Notes: generated from the sequence alone by a model not told the origin. A stretch of 64,000 bases of DNA from Clostridia bacterium (GCA_017456555.1 JAFTJF010000012.1:1-64000), one strand, 5' to 3'. Numbered from the stretch's first letter, positions 52,500-61,697 are shown. A program made the numbers and translations.

Positions 52500-52528
52500 T
52501 TGAAAAAATAATTTGGGTGTGGTACAAT
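52500..52528 (+). promoter_or_regulatory. Promoter of the 39-residue ORF / coiled-coil operon
   Basis: TTGAAA (52500-52505), 17-base spacer, TACAAT (52523-52528) with TGG extension. Confidence 0.7.
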
Positions 52529-52592
52529 GATAACAGTTGTATTTATGCGTATTTGACAAAATAAGTATTAAATATGAAAGGAGAAGTTCATA

Positions 52593-52712
52593 ATGGAAAA
52601 AGAATTAAACAAAAAAGGAAAAGAACTTGTTGAAAAAATTGCAGAAGCAAGTGCAAGACTTGCTACAATGGAGGCAGAAATTAATGCTGAAATAGAGGCA
52701 AACAAAGAATAA
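52593..52712 (+). CDS. 39-residue helical small protein
   Basis: An ATG preceded by AAAGGAGAAG (52577-52586) opens a 39-codon frame with a promoter at 52500-52528. The product is one Lys/Glu/Ala-rich helix (MEKELNKKGKELVEKIAEAS at the start) with heptad-like hydrophobic spacing, so it could pair with the long coiled-coil protein encoded 75 bases downstream. The strong RBS, promoter and codon use support translation. No family is recognised. Confidence 0.7.
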   Translation: MEKELNKKGKELVEKIAEASARLATMEAEINAEIEANKE

Positions 52713-52740
52713 TATATTTAAATAAGTAAATAAAAAAATA

Positions 52741-52790
52741 AAAGGAGGATGTTAAGTAACTGCGATATGTTACTTAATAAATTTAAAATG
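52741..52790 (+). promoter_or_regulatory. RBS, hairpin and start codon arrangement of the coiled-coil gene
   Basis: AAAGGAGG (52741-52748) abuts an ATG at 52749, too close to use. A perfect 9-base stem (52752-52760 with 52769-52777, eight-base loop) follows, and the ATG at 52788 lies 10 bases after it. Folding would bring the RBS to about 13 bases from that ATG. Confidence 0.5.
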
Positions 52791-55247
52791 GCAAGTTTAA
52801 ATGAATTATTAAAAAGATTTAATGATGTAAACGAAAGATTAGCTGGTCACGAAACAAGATTAACTGATGCTAAAGCAAAATTAAAGGAATGTAACGATAT
52901 AATTGAGCAACAAGAATTAATAATTGAAGAGTTAGAAGGTTATATAAACGATACACAGGAAATACTAAACTCTGGAAAAAAATATACAGAATCAACAATT
53001 GCAGCAGCAAAAAAATCAATTGAAGAACTAAATGGCAAAAAAGAAGCGGCTCAAAAAATAATTGAAGAACAAAAACGTCTAAGAGAGGGACCATTAGCAA
53101 TAGAAGGAGAAATAAAAGCTGATCAACAAGAACTTGACTCAATAATGGTTCAATTTGCTGCTGATCTTGTAATAAATAAACATTTACAAGATGAAATTGA
53201 AATTAAATATGCAGAAGAAATATCTAAGCAAGATGAAAAAATTGATGGATTAAATTCTAAAAAAGATGAAATTGTAAAGGGATTAGTGAATGATTCTGAA
53301 TTAAAAGAAAAAATTGTTAAGTTAAAAGAACTTAATAAGGAATATATAAGTGTGAGAAAAGCTCCAATTTTTAGTGATGAAAATCAAGAAAAACTTACTA
53401 ATCTTATAAATTCAGTGAAAGTTTCTAAAGAAGAATTAAAAAATGCTATAGAAGCAAAATATCAAATTAAATTAACAGATAGAGATGTAACAAAAATCGT
53501 TACAACTGAAGAAGGAAAATCTTATACAATTCCTTCGATAGATGAAGAAATAAAAGGGGCACAAGATACAAAAAAGAGTATTGCTGTTAGAGAAAAAGAG
53601 GAAAAAGCAAAGATAAAAGGTGCTTTGAGTAGAAAAGTAGAACCAATTCTAAGAAAACAACAATTGGAAGGATTAATAAAAACAGAAAACAATATAGTAG
53701 AATCTTCTACACAAGAGATTGAAGATTTATCTAGAAAAATTAGAGAAATAGAAACTCAACTTTCAGTTGATACAACAGCAGAAGAAAAAGACTTTAATGC
53801 TAAAAATCAAGCATTTACAGAAGCTGAACAAGCAGAAAAAGCAAAAACAGAAGAAATAGAAGGATTAGATAATGAAATAGAAAATTTAGATACTCAAATG
53901 AGTGGATTGATATCTGAAGAAGAAAAAACAAAATTAGCTGAATTGGAAGGAAAAATTCCTGCAGATTTATTAAAAAGAAAAAATGAATTAATAGAAGAAA
54001 TAAAGAACTTAAACGAAGAAGGGTCAGAAGATATAACAAAAGAAACGTTTAATGAATTTATAAAAACTGATTCTAATAAAGAATTATGGAATAATTTTAA
54101 AAAAGCAGATGTGGCCCTTAGAGAAGCATTTGTAAACTGTCAAACATGTCAACCAGAAGATTTAGAAGATGCGAAAATAAAATTAGCAGCGGCTATACAA
54201 AAATATAAAGAAAGTTCACAAGCTTTAGCTGATGCTTCTGGATTTAATGTAAAACAATTGCACAATTATTTATTAAAAGCTAAAAATAATATGCTTGTTA
54301 ATGGAAAAGATGTTGAAGATGTTTATTTTGCGGAAAATATGCAAAATAAATTAGATGTAATAAAAAATACATATCCAGATGCATTTAAAGAAGATGGAGC
54401 GGCAGTAACAAAATTTAATAATTTAGCAGATTCATCAAAAGAAATTATGGATTTACAAGAAAAAGTTCTAAGTGGTGAAGATGTTGAATTAGGACATATA
54501 ACAGGCAAAGTTGACAATTATAGAAATGTAATGGAAGGCTTATTTGAAAAATTAAAAACTAAAGGGTTCAGTTCGTTAGAAAGTGTAAAAGACTTATTTG
54601 GAATTATTTCTGGAAAATTGAAAATTCAAGGTAAATTTAATTTATTTAAATGGATTGGAAATTTAGGTAGAAATTTATTTGGAAAAGGAAATAAAAATAC
54701 TATTAGTGGATACAAAGAAAACACTAAAGTATCAGAAAAATCTCGTAAACAAAAAGAACTTAGAGATGTTGAGAAAGCAATTGACGAGAATTTTGATGAA
54801 GGCGAATTAAATGAATTAAAAGCTCTAAGAGAAAAGAAAGAACAGTATGATAGTTTAAAACAACAACGTGATGCAAAATCAGAAAAAAGAAATGCTAAAG
54901 CAGGAGAATTAGTTGAATTAACTAACAAAAAGAATGTTGCAGAAAATGCAATGAAAGATGCTAAAAAAGTTTTAGAAGATGCAAAAAATAAATCTGGAAA
55001 AGCTACTCCAGAACAAGAAAGTGAATTAAAAGAATTAAAAGCACAAAAAGCAAGAGCTGAATCAAGAAAAAGAGCAGCAGAAACAAGAAGAAGAACTTAT
55101 GAATACGAAAATGAAGATTTGGGCGTAATTAGAGATTCGAAGTTAATAAATGGTCATGCATCAGAGAGTGAGTACATGGGATATAAAAAAATGACTGCTG
55201 AAGCTTTAAGAAGAATAGAAGAAAATGCAGATGAAGAAAGAGAATAA
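52788..55247 (+). CDS. Long coiled-coil protein with amphipathic patch, unassigned (4 of 5)
   Basis: An 819-residue protein (from ATG 52788) dominated by heptad-type coiled coils at about 1-120, 150-210 and 265-415, and again at 665-780, with a helical middle. A CxxC (FVNCQTCQ) lies near 450. At about 617-636 there is a Phe/Trp/Lys patch (FNLFKWIGNLGRNLFGKG) comparable to the patches in its hydrophilic neighbours. It resembles SMC- or myosin-like coils but has no ATPase head. In-frame ATGs at 52749 and 52767 are less likely starts. A weak hairpin separates it from the next gene. Confidence 0.72.
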   Translation: MASLNELLKRFNDVNERLAGHETRLTDAKAKLKECNDIIEQQELIIEELEGYINDTQEILNSGKKYTESTIAAAKKSIEELNGKKEAAQKIIEEQKRLREGPLAIEGEIKADQQELDSIMVQFAADLVINKHLQDEIEIKYAEEISKQDEKIDGLNSKKDEIVKGLVNDSELKEKIVKLKELNKEYISVRKAPIFSDENQEKLTNLINSVKVSKEELKNAIEAKYQIKLTDRDVTKIVTTEEGKSYTIPSIDEEIKGAQDTKKSIAVREKEEKAKIKGALSRKVEPILRKQQLEGLIKTENNIVESSTQEIEDLSRKIREIETQLSVDTTAEEKDFNAKNQAFTEAEQAEKAKTEEIEGLDNEIENLDTQMSGLISEEEKTKLAELEGKIPADLLKRKNELIEEIKNLNEEGSEDITKETFNEFIKTDSNKELWNNFKKADVALREAFVNCQTCQPEDLEDAKIKLAAAIQKYKESSQALADASGFNVKQLHNYLLKAKNNMLVNGKDVEDVYFAENMQNKLDVIKNTYPDAFKEDGAAVTKFNNLADSSKEIMDLQEKVLSGEDVELGHITGKVDNYRNVMEGLFEKLKTKGFSSLESVKDLFGIISGKLKIQGKFNLFKWIGNLGRNLFGKGNKNTISGYKENTKVSEKSRKQKELRDVEKAIDENFDEGELNELKALREKKEQYDSLKQQRDAKSEKRNAKAGELVELTNKKNVAENAMKDAKKVLEDAKNKSGKATPEQESELKELKAQKARAESRKRAAETRRRTYEYENEDLGVIRDSKLINGHASESEYMGYKKMTAEALRRIEENADEERE

Positions 55248-55263
55248 TTATAACACAAAAATT

Positions 55264-55295
55264 AAGGCTATATCGTTTGATATAGCCTTTTAAAA
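55264..55295 (+). terminator. Hairpin between coiled-coil and next gene (weak terminator)
   Basis: Perfect 11-base stem (55264-55274 with 55279-55289), GTTT loop, short T tail. Confidence 0.6.
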
Positions 55296-55311
55296 ATATA
55301 GGAGAAAATAT

Positions 55312-56145
55312 ATGACAGAAAATCAAATGGATACTATAAAAAAATATTTTGCTGGTATAGGTATTACAGATTCACGAGCGTATGATATAATTTTTGCTGA
55401 ATTAGTAAGAATAGAAAATGATGAAAGAGAAGACGTGAAGCAAAAAGGCTCTAGAATTATAGTCAAGAGTAAAACAGATAAATATATAGCAGAATCGATA
55501 ATATCAATGATAAATAAGCAAAGGACTTCAAAATATGATTATTCGACTACTAAAGGAATTGAAGTTGTTGTCGGAAAAGAAGATGAAGATAAAAAAGATT
55601 TTAAAGTTATTGATTTTTCAAAATTTGATTATGAATCTGAATGTGATAAATTGATGAGAAGATATGATGAAACAATCGTTTCTAATGCCCAAATAAACGA
55701 AGGTCTTCAAAAAGAAATATCAAAAAGTGAGAAGGCTAAATCTGCATCTTCTGATTATGAATTTGATATTGTAAGGAAAAATTTAAGAATAAAAGAACTT
55801 ACAGAGCAAATAGTAGAAGATCAACATAGCATATTTAGTATATTTAGACAAAGAAGGATTCAAAGAAATCAAACTGAAAAAAATGAATTACAAGAGTCAG
55901 TAACAAGATTAAAAGAACATATACAAAGTAACTTTGAGTCTCAAATTGCTAATGAAGATAAAAATAGAAAAAAGATAGCTAAAATAGATGAAAGACAAAA
56001 AGCTTTATTAGGAATAAAGTATGTTTTTACAAGAAAACGTTCAAAACTTCAAAAACAAATTGATGGAAATGGAAATGATATATATATTGTGAGCACAATT
56101 GACGAAAATGATAATTCTAAGGCTAGAGAATATGAAGAAAAATAA
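55312..56145 (+). CDS. Hydrophilic coiled-coil protein with amphipathic patch, unassigned (5 of 5)
   Basis: A 277-residue protein. A small N-terminal region (about 1-105) is followed by coiled coil (about 108-240) that is broken by a short basic/aromatic patch at about 172-186 (HSIFSIFRQRRIQR). No family, signal peptide or enzyme motif is recognised. GGAGA precedes the ATG. It probably forms one unit with the preceding coiled-coil gene, since the hairpin between them is weak, and it ends in a strong terminator. Confidence 0.72.
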   Translation: MTENQMDTIKKYFAGIGITDSRAYDIIFAELVRIENDEREDVKQKGSRIIVKSKTDKYIAESIISMINKQRTSKYDYSTTKGIEVVVGKEDEDKKDFKVIDFSKFDYESECDKLMRRYDETIVSNAQINEGLQKEISKSEKAKSASSDYEFDIVRKNLRIKELTEQIVEDQHSIFSIFRQRRIQRNQTEKNELQESVTRLKEHIQSNFESQIANEDKNRKKIAKIDERQKALLGIKYVFTRKRSKLQKQIDGNGNDIYIVSTIDENDNSKAREYEEK

Positions 56146-56150
56146 TACCC

Positions 56151-56199
56151 AAAAGATTAAATTATAGAAAATGTAAAACGCTATAATTTAATCTTTTTT
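56151..56199 (+). terminator. Terminator after the fifth hydrophilic gene
   Basis: Perfect 17-base stem (56151-56167 with 56181-56197), 13-base loop, T run. The T run overlaps the -35 box of the next promoter. Confidence 0.92.
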
Positions 56200-56226
56200 G
56201 ATTTTTATATCAAAATATGGTATAAT
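56198..56226 (+). promoter_or_regulatory. Promoter of the small foreign membrane-protein gene
   Basis: TTGATT (56198-56203), 17-base spacer, TATAAT (56221-56226) with TGG extension. Confidence 0.75.
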
Positions 56227-56230
56227 ATAA

Positions 56231-56311
56231 ATATATAGCCAGTGAGCTTTTAGATGGATTTTATCTAGCTAAAAAGCAAAAACTAACACTGGTACCGAAA
56301 GGGGTAGTATA
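56231..56311 (+). promoter_or_regulatory. Structured leader with RBS in a small hairpin (riboregulator candidate)
   Basis: An outer stem CCAGTG/CACTGG (56239-56244 with 56287-56292) encloses an inner stem (46-51 with 72-77 of the 562xx numbering, plus AGAT/ATCT). Directly after, TACC/GGTA (56293-56296 with 56303-56306) loops around GAAAGG, the RBS AAAGGGG (56298-56304). No known riboswitch class was recognised. Confidence 0.45.
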
Positions 56312-56572
56312 ATGATTAAGAAAAACCTGAAAGCTCTGAAGAACCCGATTGTACGGAATGTGGCGATCATAATTGGCGTCATCGTTGCACTCGTGGCCGT
56401 AGGCCTCGTGGCTTCCATTATCAAAGCTCTGCTTGCTTGGGTCTTGACCCTGGGCTGGAAAATCTTGATGGCTATCGCCATCACTGCTCTGTTGTGTGGA
56501 GCGATTTTCGGCTATGCCGAGATGAAGAGATTTGGCAATAAGGAAGACGATTACGAGGAATATGATGAGTAA
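56312..56572 (+). CDS. Small two-helix membrane protein of foreign composition
   Basis: An 86-residue protein with a basic N-terminus (MIKKNLKALKNP), two adjacent membrane helices (about 13-36 and 40-68) and an acidic cytosolic tail (DDYEEYDE). No family recognised. Codons use CTG, ATC, GCC and GGC heavily, unlike neighbouring genes, which suggests recent acquisition. It has its own promoter, a structured leader that includes the RBS and a complex terminator, so it forms a self-contained cassette between the hydrophilic genes and the str operon. Confidence 0.75.
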   Translation: MIKKNLKALKNPIVRNVAIIIGVIVALVAVGLVASIIKALLAWVLTLGWKILMAIAITALLCGAIFGYAEMKRFGNKEDDYEEYDE

Positions 56573-56581
56573 TTATTACAG

Positions 56582-56650
56582 GTAAACCAGACTTCTGGTT
56601 TGGCTCTGGCTACTAGGCGAGTAAAATCGCCCTGTAGACCAGGGTTTTTT
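56582..56650 (+). terminator. Compound GC-rich terminator of the small membrane-protein cassette
   Basis: One hairpin (AAACCAGA/TCTGGTTT at 56584-56601) followed by a long interrupted stem (CTGG, CTAC, GGCGA pairing with TCGCC, GTAG, CCAG at 56606-56642) and TTTTTT. Confidence 0.85.
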
Positions 56651-56733
56651 ATGTAAAAAAACTAAAAAATAAATGATAAATTAAATTGAAATTTACTAGG
56701 GAAATCAATAAAAATTAAACTTTAAGGAAAGTA

Positions 56734-56762
56734 TTGACAACATGTTACAAAGGTGATAAAAT
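56734..56762 (+). promoter_or_regulatory. str operon promoter
   Basis: TTGACA (56734-56739), 17-base spacer, TAAAAT (56757-56762) with TGA extension; about 70 bases of leader precede rpsL. Confidence 0.85.
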
Positions 56763-56836
56763 AGATACGCTGTAATATAGGGAAACTTGTATTTAGAGCA
56801 TATTATATATAAAAGAAACGAGGTGAAAAAAGAAGA

Positions 56837-57250
56837 ATGCCAACAATTAATCAATTAGTAAGAAAAGGAAGAAAAACTTCTACAACAAAATCAACAGCTC
56901 CAGCTCTACAAAAAGGTTATAACTCTAGAAAAAAAGTTCAAACTGATCATAGAGCTCCACAAAAAAGAGGTGTTTGTACAGTTGTAAAAACAGTTACTCC
57001 TAAAAAACCAAACTCAGCTTTAAGAAAAGTAGCCAGAGTTAAACTTTCAAACGGATATGAAGTAACATCTTATATCCCAGGTGTAGGACATAACTTACAA
57101 GAACACAGTGTTGTACTTATCAGAGGTGGAAGGGTAAAAGACTTACCTGGTGTTAGATACCACATCATCAGAGGTACATTAGATACAGCAGGCGTTAAAG
57201 ATAGAATGCAAGCTAGATCTAAATACGGAGCAAAAAAACCTAAAAAATAA
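56837..57250 (+). CDS. rpsL: 30S ribosomal protein S12
   Basis: Decoding-centre protein uS12, 137 residues. [11 protein letters not shown] opens the protein; the decoding loops [17 protein letters not shown] and [29 protein letters not shown] are intact, with lysine (streptomycin-sensitive type) in [11 protein letters not shown] and PKKPNS unaltered. An Arg/Lys-rich C-terminus ends it. The RBS is GAGG before the ATG. It starts the rpsL-rpsG-fusA-tuf order. Confidence 0.97.
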   Translation: MPTINQLVRKGRKTSTTKSTAPALQKGYNSRKKVQTDHRAPQKRGVCTVVKTVTPKKPNSALRKVARVKLSNGYEVTSYIPGVGHNLQEHSVVLIRGGRVKDLPGVRYHIIRGTLDTAGVKDRMQARSKYGAKKPKK

Positions 57251-57417
57251 AAATTAGGCAAATTTATTAATTGATAATAGTGCATAATTCTTTTTTATTA
57301 ATAATATATATTGTAAAAAATAATTTGCGCTATTACGGGAAAGTAAAACTTTCCAGAGTACCTTTAGTGTTACAAATATTTAAACACTAAACAAAATTTT
57401 ATAAGGAGGGAAGAATA
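57251..57417 (+). other. rpsL-rpsG spacer with hairpins
   Basis: 167 bases holding two small hairpins: GGAAAG/CTTTCC (57339-57355) and TAGTGTT/AACACTA (57368-57389). No T tracts, so they may be processing or regulatory structures rather than terminators. Confidence 0.45.
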
Positions 57418-57888
57418 GTGCCAAGAAAAGGATTTATAGCAAAAAGAGATGTGTTACCAGATCCATTATATAATAGCAAAGTTGTTACAAAATTAATTAA
57501 CAACGTAATGTTAGATGGTAAAAAATCAGTTGCTCAAGGTATCGTTTATGGTGCATTTGATATTATCAAAGAAAAAGAACAAAAAGATCCATTAGAAGTA
57601 TTTGAAGCAGCATTAGAAAACATAATGCCAGTTCTTGAAGTAAAAGCAAGAAGAGTAGGTGGAGCAACATACCAAGTACCATTAGAAATTAGACCAGAAA
57701 GAAGACAAACTTTAGGTTTAAGATGGTTAGTAACATATGCTAGAAAAAGACATGAAAAAACAATGGCTGAAAAACTAGCAGGAGAAATAATCGATGCTAT
57801 CAACGGAAACGGTGGAGCATTCAAGAAGAAAGAAGATACACATAGAATGGCTGAAGCTAATAAAGCTTTCGCACATTACAAATGGTAG
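57418..57888 (+). CDS. rpsG: 30S ribosomal protein S7
   Basis: uS7, 156 residues, nucleates assembly of the 30S head. [19 protein letters not shown], the [17 protein letters not shown] helix, and [15 protein letters not shown] are the family blocks. GTG start after AAGGAGGG. The coding end (HYKW-stop) is duplicated as a 20-base direct repeat downstream, where hairpin element B is inserted. Confidence 0.97.
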   Translation: MPRKGFIAKRDVLPDPLYNSKVVTKLINNVMLDGKKSVAQGIVYGAFDIIKEKEQKDPLEVFEAALENIMPVLEVKARRVGGATYQVPLEIRPERRQTLGLRWLVTYARKRHEKTMAEKLAGEIIDAINGNGGAFKKKEDTHRMAEANKAFAHYKW

Positions 57889-57978
57889 AATTCAGAAGTC
57901 GTTAAAGACAACCATATTAACTAACTGTAACTTCACTTTGTTCGTAACAGTTAGTTAAATTACAAATGGTAGAATTCA
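57875..57978 (+). mobile_element. Hairpin element B with 20-base flanking direct repeats (candidate miniature mobile element)
   Basis: ATTACAAATGGTAGAATTCA occurs at 57875-57894 (including the last codons and stop of rpsG) and again at 57959-57978. Between the copies lie AAGACAACCATATTAACT (57905-57922, identical to copy A) and a perfect 12-base stem (57917-57928 with 57947-57958) around a loop with TTCACTTTGTTC. The right arm touches the second direct repeat exactly. Confidence 0.65.
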
Positions 57979-57983
57979 AAATC

Positions 57984-58001
57984 TAAGCCAAGTTGCTTAG
58001 G
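57984..58001 (+). promoter_or_regulatory. Small hairpin before fusA
   Basis: CTAAGC/GCTTAG six-base stem with loop CAAGTT, about 13 bases before the fusA RBS. Role unknown. Confidence 0.4.
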
Positions 58002-58026
58002 TATTCAAAAAAATAAGGAGGATAAC

Positions 58027-60111
58027 ATGGCCGGAAGAGAGTATCCATTAGAAAGAACAAGAAATATAGGAATAATGGCTCATATAGATGCTGGAAAAAC
58101 AACAACAACAGAGAGAATACTTTTCTATACAGGAAAAGTTCACAAAATAGGTGAAACACACGAAGGTGCAGCAACTATGGACTGGATGGCTCAAGAACAA
58201 GAAAGAGGTATTACAATTACTTCTGCTTGTACAACATGTTTCTGGAACAATAATAGAGTAAATATTATTGACACTCCAGGACACGTTGACTTTACAGTAG
58301 AAGTTCAAAGATCTTTAAAAGTTCTTGACGGAGCTGTAACAGTATTAGCAGCTAAAGGTGGAGTTCAACCACAAACAGAAACAGTTTGGAGACAAGCTGA
58401 TAAATACATGGTACCAAGAATGGTATATGTAAACAAAATGGACATCACAGGAGCTAACTTTATGCTTTGTGTTGACCAATTAAAAAATAGATTAAAAGCA
58501 AATGCTGTTCCAATTCAATTACCAATCGGAGCAGAAGATAACTTCCAAGGAATCGTTGATTTATTAAAAATGAAAGCTTTTGTTCACAAAGATGATTTAG
58601 GAAAAATCGTTGAAGAAATAGAAGTTCCTGCTGATATGGTTGATTTAGCAACAGAATATCGTGAAAAATTAATCGAAGCAGTTGCTGAACAAGATGAAGA
58701 ATTAATGATGAAATACTTAGAAGGTGAAGAATTAACAATAGAAGAAATTAAATTAGGTTTAAGAAAAGGAACAATAGCTAATAAAATCGTTCCTGTAACT
58801 TGTGGTTCTTCATACAAAAACAAAGGTGTACAAGAACTATTAAATGCAATAGTTGACTATATGCCATCACCACTTGATATCGCTGATATCAAAGGTGAAA
58901 CATTAGATGGAACTGAAACAGTTGCTAAAACATCTGATGCTGAACCATTTGCTGCATTAGCATTTAAAATTGCAACAGATCCATTCGTTGGAAAATTATG
59001 TTTCTTTAGAGTTTATTCTGGAACATTAGAATCTGGATCAACAGTTTTAAATTCAAGCAAAGATAAAAAAGAAAGAATCGGAAGAATTCTTCAAATGCAT
59101 TCAAATTCAAGACAAGATATTGATAAAGTATATGCTGGAGATATCGCAGCAGCTGTAGGATTAAAAGAAGTTACAACAGGAAACACATTATGTGATCCTG
59201 ATCATCCAATAATCCTTGAATCAATGGAATTCCCAGAACCAGTTATTGATATTGCTATCGAACCAAAAGATAAAGCAAATCAAGAAAAAATGGGTATTGC
59301 ATTAGCAAAACTTGCTGAAGAAGATCCAACATTCAAAACATATACAAACCATGAAACTGGTCAAACAATCATCGCTGGTATGGGTGAATTACACTTAGAT
59401 ATCATCGTTGATAGATTAAAAAGAGAATTCAAAGTAGAGTGTGCTGTAGGTAAACCATCTGTAGCATACAAAGAAACTATCAGAAATGCAGTTAGAGTTG
59501 AAGGAAAATTCATTAGACAATCTGGTGGTAGAGGACAATATGGTCACGTTTGGCTAGAAATGGAACCATTAGAGCCAGGAACAGGTATTCAATTTGAAAG
59601 CAAAATCGTTGGTGGTGTTGTTCCAAAAGAATACGTTAAACCAGTTGAAGAAGGAATTAGAGAAGCTGCTGAAAGTGGAACATTAGCTGGATACCCAGTT
59701 ATCGACTTCAAAGCTACTTTAGTTGATGGTTCTTACCATGATGTTGACTCTTCAGAAATGGCATTCAAAATTGCTGGATCTATGGCTTTCAAAGAAGGTT
59801 GTAAAAAAGCTAAATCAGTTATATTAGAACCAATTATGAAAGTTGAAATAGTTGTTCCAGAAGAATACATGGGAGATGTTATTGGTGACGTAAACTCTAG
59901 ACGTGGTAGAATGGAAGGTATGGATGCAGTTGATGGATTACAAGAAATTCACTCATTTATTCCACTTTCTGAAATGTTCGGTTACGCAACAGACTTACGT
60001 TCAAAAACACAAGGTAGAGGAACATACTCTATGGAACCTTCTCACTATGAAGAAGTTCCAAAATCAATTCTTGAAACAATCGTTGCTTCAAGAGCTAAAA
60101 ATGAAGATTAA
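58027..60111 (+). CDS. fusA: Elongation factor G
   Basis: Translocase GTPase. The 694 residues show G1 [16 protein letters not shown]3 DTPGHVDF and G4 NKMD in the G domain, then domains II-V with the [14 protein letters not shown] and [14 protein letters not shown] blocks of domain IV. Length is standard and no feature of the spirochaete-type paralog is seen. GGAGG precedes the ATG. It follows rpsG with hairpin element B in between and is followed by two hairpins and a separate tuf promoter. Confidence 0.98.
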   Translation: MAGREYPLERTRNIGIMAHIDAGKTTTTERILFYTGKVHKIGETHEGAATMDWMAQEQERGITITSACTTCFWNNNRVNIIDTPGHVDFTVEVQRSLKVLDGAVTVLAAKGGVQPQTETVWRQADKYMVPRMVYVNKMDITGANFMLCVDQLKNRLKANAVPIQLPIGAEDNFQGIVDLLKMKAFVHKDDLGKIVEEIEVPADMVDLATEYREKLIEAVAEQDEELMMKYLEGEELTIEEIKLGLRKGTIANKIVPVTCGSSYKNKGVQELLNAIVDYMPSPLDIADIKGETLDGTETVAKTSDAEPFAALAFKIATDPFVGKLCFFRVYSGTLESGSTVLNSSKDKKERIGRILQMHSNSRQDIDKVYAGDIAAAVGLKEVTTGNTLCDPDHPIILESMEFPEPVIDIAIEPKDKANQEKMGIALAKLAEEDPTFKTYTNHETGQTIIAGMGELHLDIIVDRLKREFKVECAVGKPSVAYKETIRNAVRVEGKFIRQSGGRGQYGHVWLEMEPLEPGTGIQFESKIVGGVVPKEYVKPVEEGIREAAESGTLAGYPVIDFKATLVDGSYHDVDSSEMAFKIAGSMAFKEGCKKAKSVILEPIMKVEIVVPEEYMGDVIGDVNSRRGRMEGMDAVDGLQEIHSFIPLSEMFGYATDLRSKTQGRGTYSMEPSHYEEVPKSILETIVASRAKNED

Positions 60112-60119
60112 TTAAAAGC

Positions 60120-60157
60120 TCAAAACGAGCTATTCCTTAAGAAATAGTTCGTTTTGA
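60120..60157 (+). terminator. Long hairpin after fusA
   Basis: Fifteen paired bases (60120-60134 with 60143-60157, one G-T) around an eight-base loop; what follows is A-rich, so it may be a processing or stability structure rather than a terminator. Confidence 0.55.
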
Positions 60158-60168
60158 AAAATATATTT

Positions 60169-60196
60169 AATAAAGGTTATTTAGCTAACCTTTATT
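60169..60196 (+). repeat. Second hairpin in the fusA-tuf gap
   Basis: Perfect 11-base stem (60169-60179 with 60186-60196), loop TTTAGC; weak T tail. Confidence 0.55.
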
Positions 60197-60219
60197 GTAA
60201 TTAAATTGTAAAAATCTAC

Positions 60220-60248
60220 TTGCAATTTTCATAATTATAGTGTAAAAT
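60220..60248 (+). promoter_or_regulatory. tuf promoter
   Basis: TTGCAA (60220-60225), 17-base spacer, TAAAAT (60243-60248). Confidence 0.75.
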
Positions 60249-60325
60249 GCAAGTGATTGTAAAAGTCATTAAATTTTAAAAATAAATAAAGAGATCAAAT
60301 CTCAAAATTAAAGGAGGATTTTAAA

Positions 60326-61525
60326 ATGGCTAAAGCTAAATTCGAAAGAACAAAACCACACGTTAACATTGGTACAATCGGACACGTTGACCATGGAAAA
60401 ACAACAACAACAGCAGCTATTACAAAATATTTAGGATTATTAGGACAAGCTCAATTCGCAGCTTATGATCAAATCGACGGAGCTCCAGAAGAAAAAGCAA
60501 GAGGAATCACAATCAACACAGCTCACGTAGAATATGAAACAGATAACAGACACTATGCACACGTTGACTGCCCAGGACACGCTGACTATGTTAAAAACAT
60601 GATTACTGGTGCTGCTCAAATGGACGGAGCTATATTAGTTGTTTCAGCAGCTGATGGACCAATGCCTCAAACAAGAGAACACATTCTTTTAGCTAGACAA
60701 GTTGGTGTTAAATACATCGTTGTTTACTTAAATAAATGTGATATGGTTGACGATCCAGAATTATTAGAATTAGTTGAAATGGAAGTTAGAGATTTATTAT
60801 CTAAATATGATTTCCCAGGTGACGAGATTCCAATTATCAAAGGATCTTCATTAAAAGTATTAGAAGGACCAAACGATATCAATGATGCTGTTTACGCTCC
60901 AATGAAAGAATTAATGGCAGCTGTAGATAGCTATATCCCAACTCCAGAAAGACCAACAGATCAAGCTTTCTTAATGCCTGTTGAAGACGTATTCACAATC
61001 ACAGGTAGAGGAACAGTTGCTACTGGTAGAGTTGAAAGAGGAATCGTTAAAGTTCAAGAAGAAGTTGAAATCGTTGGATTATCAACAGAAAGAAGAAAAA
61101 CAGTTGTTACTGGTGTTGAAATGTTCAGAAAATTATTAGATCAAGCTGAAGCTGGAGATAATATAGGTGTTCTTTTAAGAGGTGTTGATAGAAAAGACAT
61201 CGAAAGAGGACAAGTTATTTCTAAACCAGGATCAATCAACCCACATACAAAATTTAAATCAGAAGTATACGTTTTAACAAAAGAAGAAGGTGGAAGACAT
61301 ACACCATTCTTCAATGGATATAGACCACAATTCTATTTCAGAACAACAGACGTAACAGGTGTTATTGATTTACCAGCTGGTGTTGAAATGGTTATGCCAG
61401 GAGATAACGTATCAATGACAATCGAATTAATTACACCAATCGCTATCGAAAAAGGATTAAGATTCGCTATTAGAGAAGGTGGAAGAACAGTAGGTTCTGG
61501 TGTAGTTTCTGATATCATTGCTTAA
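60326..61525 (+). CDS. tuf: Elongation factor Tu
   Basis: Delivers aminoacyl-tRNA to the ribosome. 399 residues with [16 protein letters not shown] (G1), [12 protein letters not shown] (G3) and NKCDMVD (G4), then barrel domains 2 and 3 with the standard RTTDVTGVI ending. AAAGGAGG precedes the ATG. Codon use is the most strongly biased in the window, as expected. It has its own promoter in addition to any read-through from fusA, and a strong terminator. Confidence 0.98.
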   Translation: MAKAKFERTKPHVNIGTIGHVDHGKTTTTAAITKYLGLLGQAQFAAYDQIDGAPEEKARGITINTAHVEYETDNRHYAHVDCPGHADYVKNMITGAAQMDGAILVVSAADGPMPQTREHILLARQVGVKYIVVYLNKCDMVDDPELLELVEMEVRDLLSKYDFPGDEIPIIKGSSLKVLEGPNDINDAVYAPMKELMAAVDSYIPTPERPTDQAFLMPVEDVFTITGRGTVATGRVERGIVKVQEEVEIVGLSTERRKTVVTGVEMFRKLLDQAEAGDNIGVLLRGVDRKDIERGQVISKPGSINPHTKFKSEVYVLTKEEGGRHTPFFNGYRPQFYFRTTDVTGVIDLPAGVEMVMPGDNVSMTIELITPIAIEKGLRFAIREGGRTVGSGVVSDIIA

Positions 61526-61545
61526 TTTTATCAAAAATTATAAAT

Positions 61546-61578
61546 AAAAAGGATTACTTTTAAAGTAATCCTTTTTTG
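61546..61578 (+). terminator. Terminator after tuf
   Basis: Perfect 14-base stem (61546-61559 with 61563-61576), TTA loop, T run. Confidence 0.93.
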
Positions 61579-61628
61579 TTTGCTTTTATATGAATTGTGT
61601 CAAATACGTGATTTTTTGAAATTAAATA

Positions 61629-61657
61629 TTTACAACAAAATGAATTTTGTATACAAT
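61629..61657 (+). promoter_or_regulatory. Promoter of the 252-residue unknown gene
   Basis: TTTACA (61629-61634), 17-base spacer, TACAAT (61652-61657). Confidence 0.65.
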
Positions 61658-61697
61658 GTATTCGTATTAAAGTTTTAATATAAAGGAAAGAAGAATT

